NCBI GenBank assembly: GCA_002717185.1
Contig: PBDC01000041.1
Span: forward strand, 15,818-41,500
DNA length: 25,683 bases
Direction of reading: 5' to 3'
Source: Rhodospirillaceae bacterium
GTDB taxonomy: Bacteria; Pseudomonadota; Alphaproteobacteria; UBA8366; GCA-2717185
The position numbers and the translations under genes are program-made. Below are positions 25,557 through 25,683 of this stretch, one piece after another. Positions within the stretch are counted from its first letter, which is position 1. Each line of letters starts with the position of its first letter. The notes under the pieces are model-generated. The model saw nothing but the letters and a program-made list of their open reading frames with translations. It had not been told where the DNA came from and ran no database searches.

Positions 25557-25625
25557 GGCGACGTTTGCAAATGGGTCTGGCTATGTTAGGAACGCGGCCC
25601 TAATGGGAACGAGGCGATCCTTCGC

Positions 25626-25683
25626 ATGCAGTCCTTTCTTGATTTTGAACGGCCGATCGCGGAGCTGGAAGGTAAGATCGAAG
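25626..25683 (+). CDS. accA: Acetyl-CoA carboxylase carboxyltransferase subunit alpha, 5' end only
   Basis: The first 19 codons are visible, reading MQSFLDFERPIAELEGKIE, the very conserved N-terminus of AccA, which transfers the carboxyl group from biotin to acetyl-CoA in the first step of fatty acid synthesis. A GAGG lies about 10 nt upstream. The gene is cut by the window edge. It follows the xerD-like gene, as is common in alphaproteobacteria. Confidence 0.9.
   Translation, partial: MQSFLDFERPIAELEGKIE

Noticed and set aside
25557..25625. Promoter for accA between the xerD-like gene and accA
   Set aside because: TTTGCA and TATGTT elements are only about 12 nt apart, too close for a sigma70-type promoter.
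1..25683. General reassignment of TGA to tryptophan
   Set aside because: TGA ends pyrD, the mutase, amidase and the xerD-like gene at their expected C-termini, Trp is encoded by TGG throughout, and the two in-frame TGAs align with Cys, not Trp.

Overview
The window looks like a chromosomal segment of an alphaproteobacterium, probably an uncultured Rhodospirillales-like lineage. This rests on gene families and gene order: cobT-cobS beside a J-domain gene and rpmB; hemolysin/CorC-aroB-aroK; then a secreted protein, a XerD-type recombinase and accA. It also rests on class 2 pyrD and a TIGR01459-type HAD hydrolase. No tRNA, rRNA, CRISPR array or insertion sequence was recognised.

Layout. Positions 1-2561 hold pyrD, a doubtful small ORF and a NagD-like hydrolase. 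After a 0.6 kb gap comes a plus-strand group at 3183-5480: a Rieske oxygenase, a Rid-family protein without the catalytic arginine, and an OsmC-like protein. Minus-strand genes at 5773-9190 form a Zrg-type zinc locus (FtsX-like permease, ABC ATPase, His-rich DUF2796 protein, DUF3299 protein) with a perfect Zur-like palindrome ahead of the DUF2796 gene. A 0.74 kb gap precedes methylmalonyl-CoA mutase, a small ORF interrupted by TAG, the mutase chaperone meaB, an amidase with a strong terminator, a glutaredoxin-DinB fusion, and rpmB. The minus strand then carries cobT, cobS, a J-domain protein, a CorC/HlyC protein, aroB and aroK. Plus-strand genes finish the window: a 46-residue membrane peptide, a 602-residue secreted protein, the recombinase and the first 19 codons of accA.

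The main result is that two redox genes carry an in-frame TGA exactly where their families have a functional cysteine. In the OsmC gene TGA (5397-5399) replaces the second conserved Cys. The frame stays open for 26 codons and restores the normal family length, and a 7-bp hairpin sits 20 nt downstream, as expected of a bacterial SECIS. In the glutaredoxin-DinB gene TGA (14822-14824) replaces the first Cys of CxxC, giving U-T-S-C. A conventional gene call truncates the first protein and removes the redox motif from the second. TGA is an ordinary stop for several neighbours (pyrD, mutase, amidase, recombinase), so general reassignment is unlikely. Both are best read as selenoproteins, which predicts selA, selB, selC and selD elsewhere in the genome.

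Functional links: methylmalonyl-CoA mutase and MeaB need adenosylcobalamin, and CobS-CobT are two of the three subunits of the aerobic cobaltochelatase that helps make it, so B12 synthesis and use lie within 9 kb. The zinc locus appears to be an independent Zur-controlled unit.
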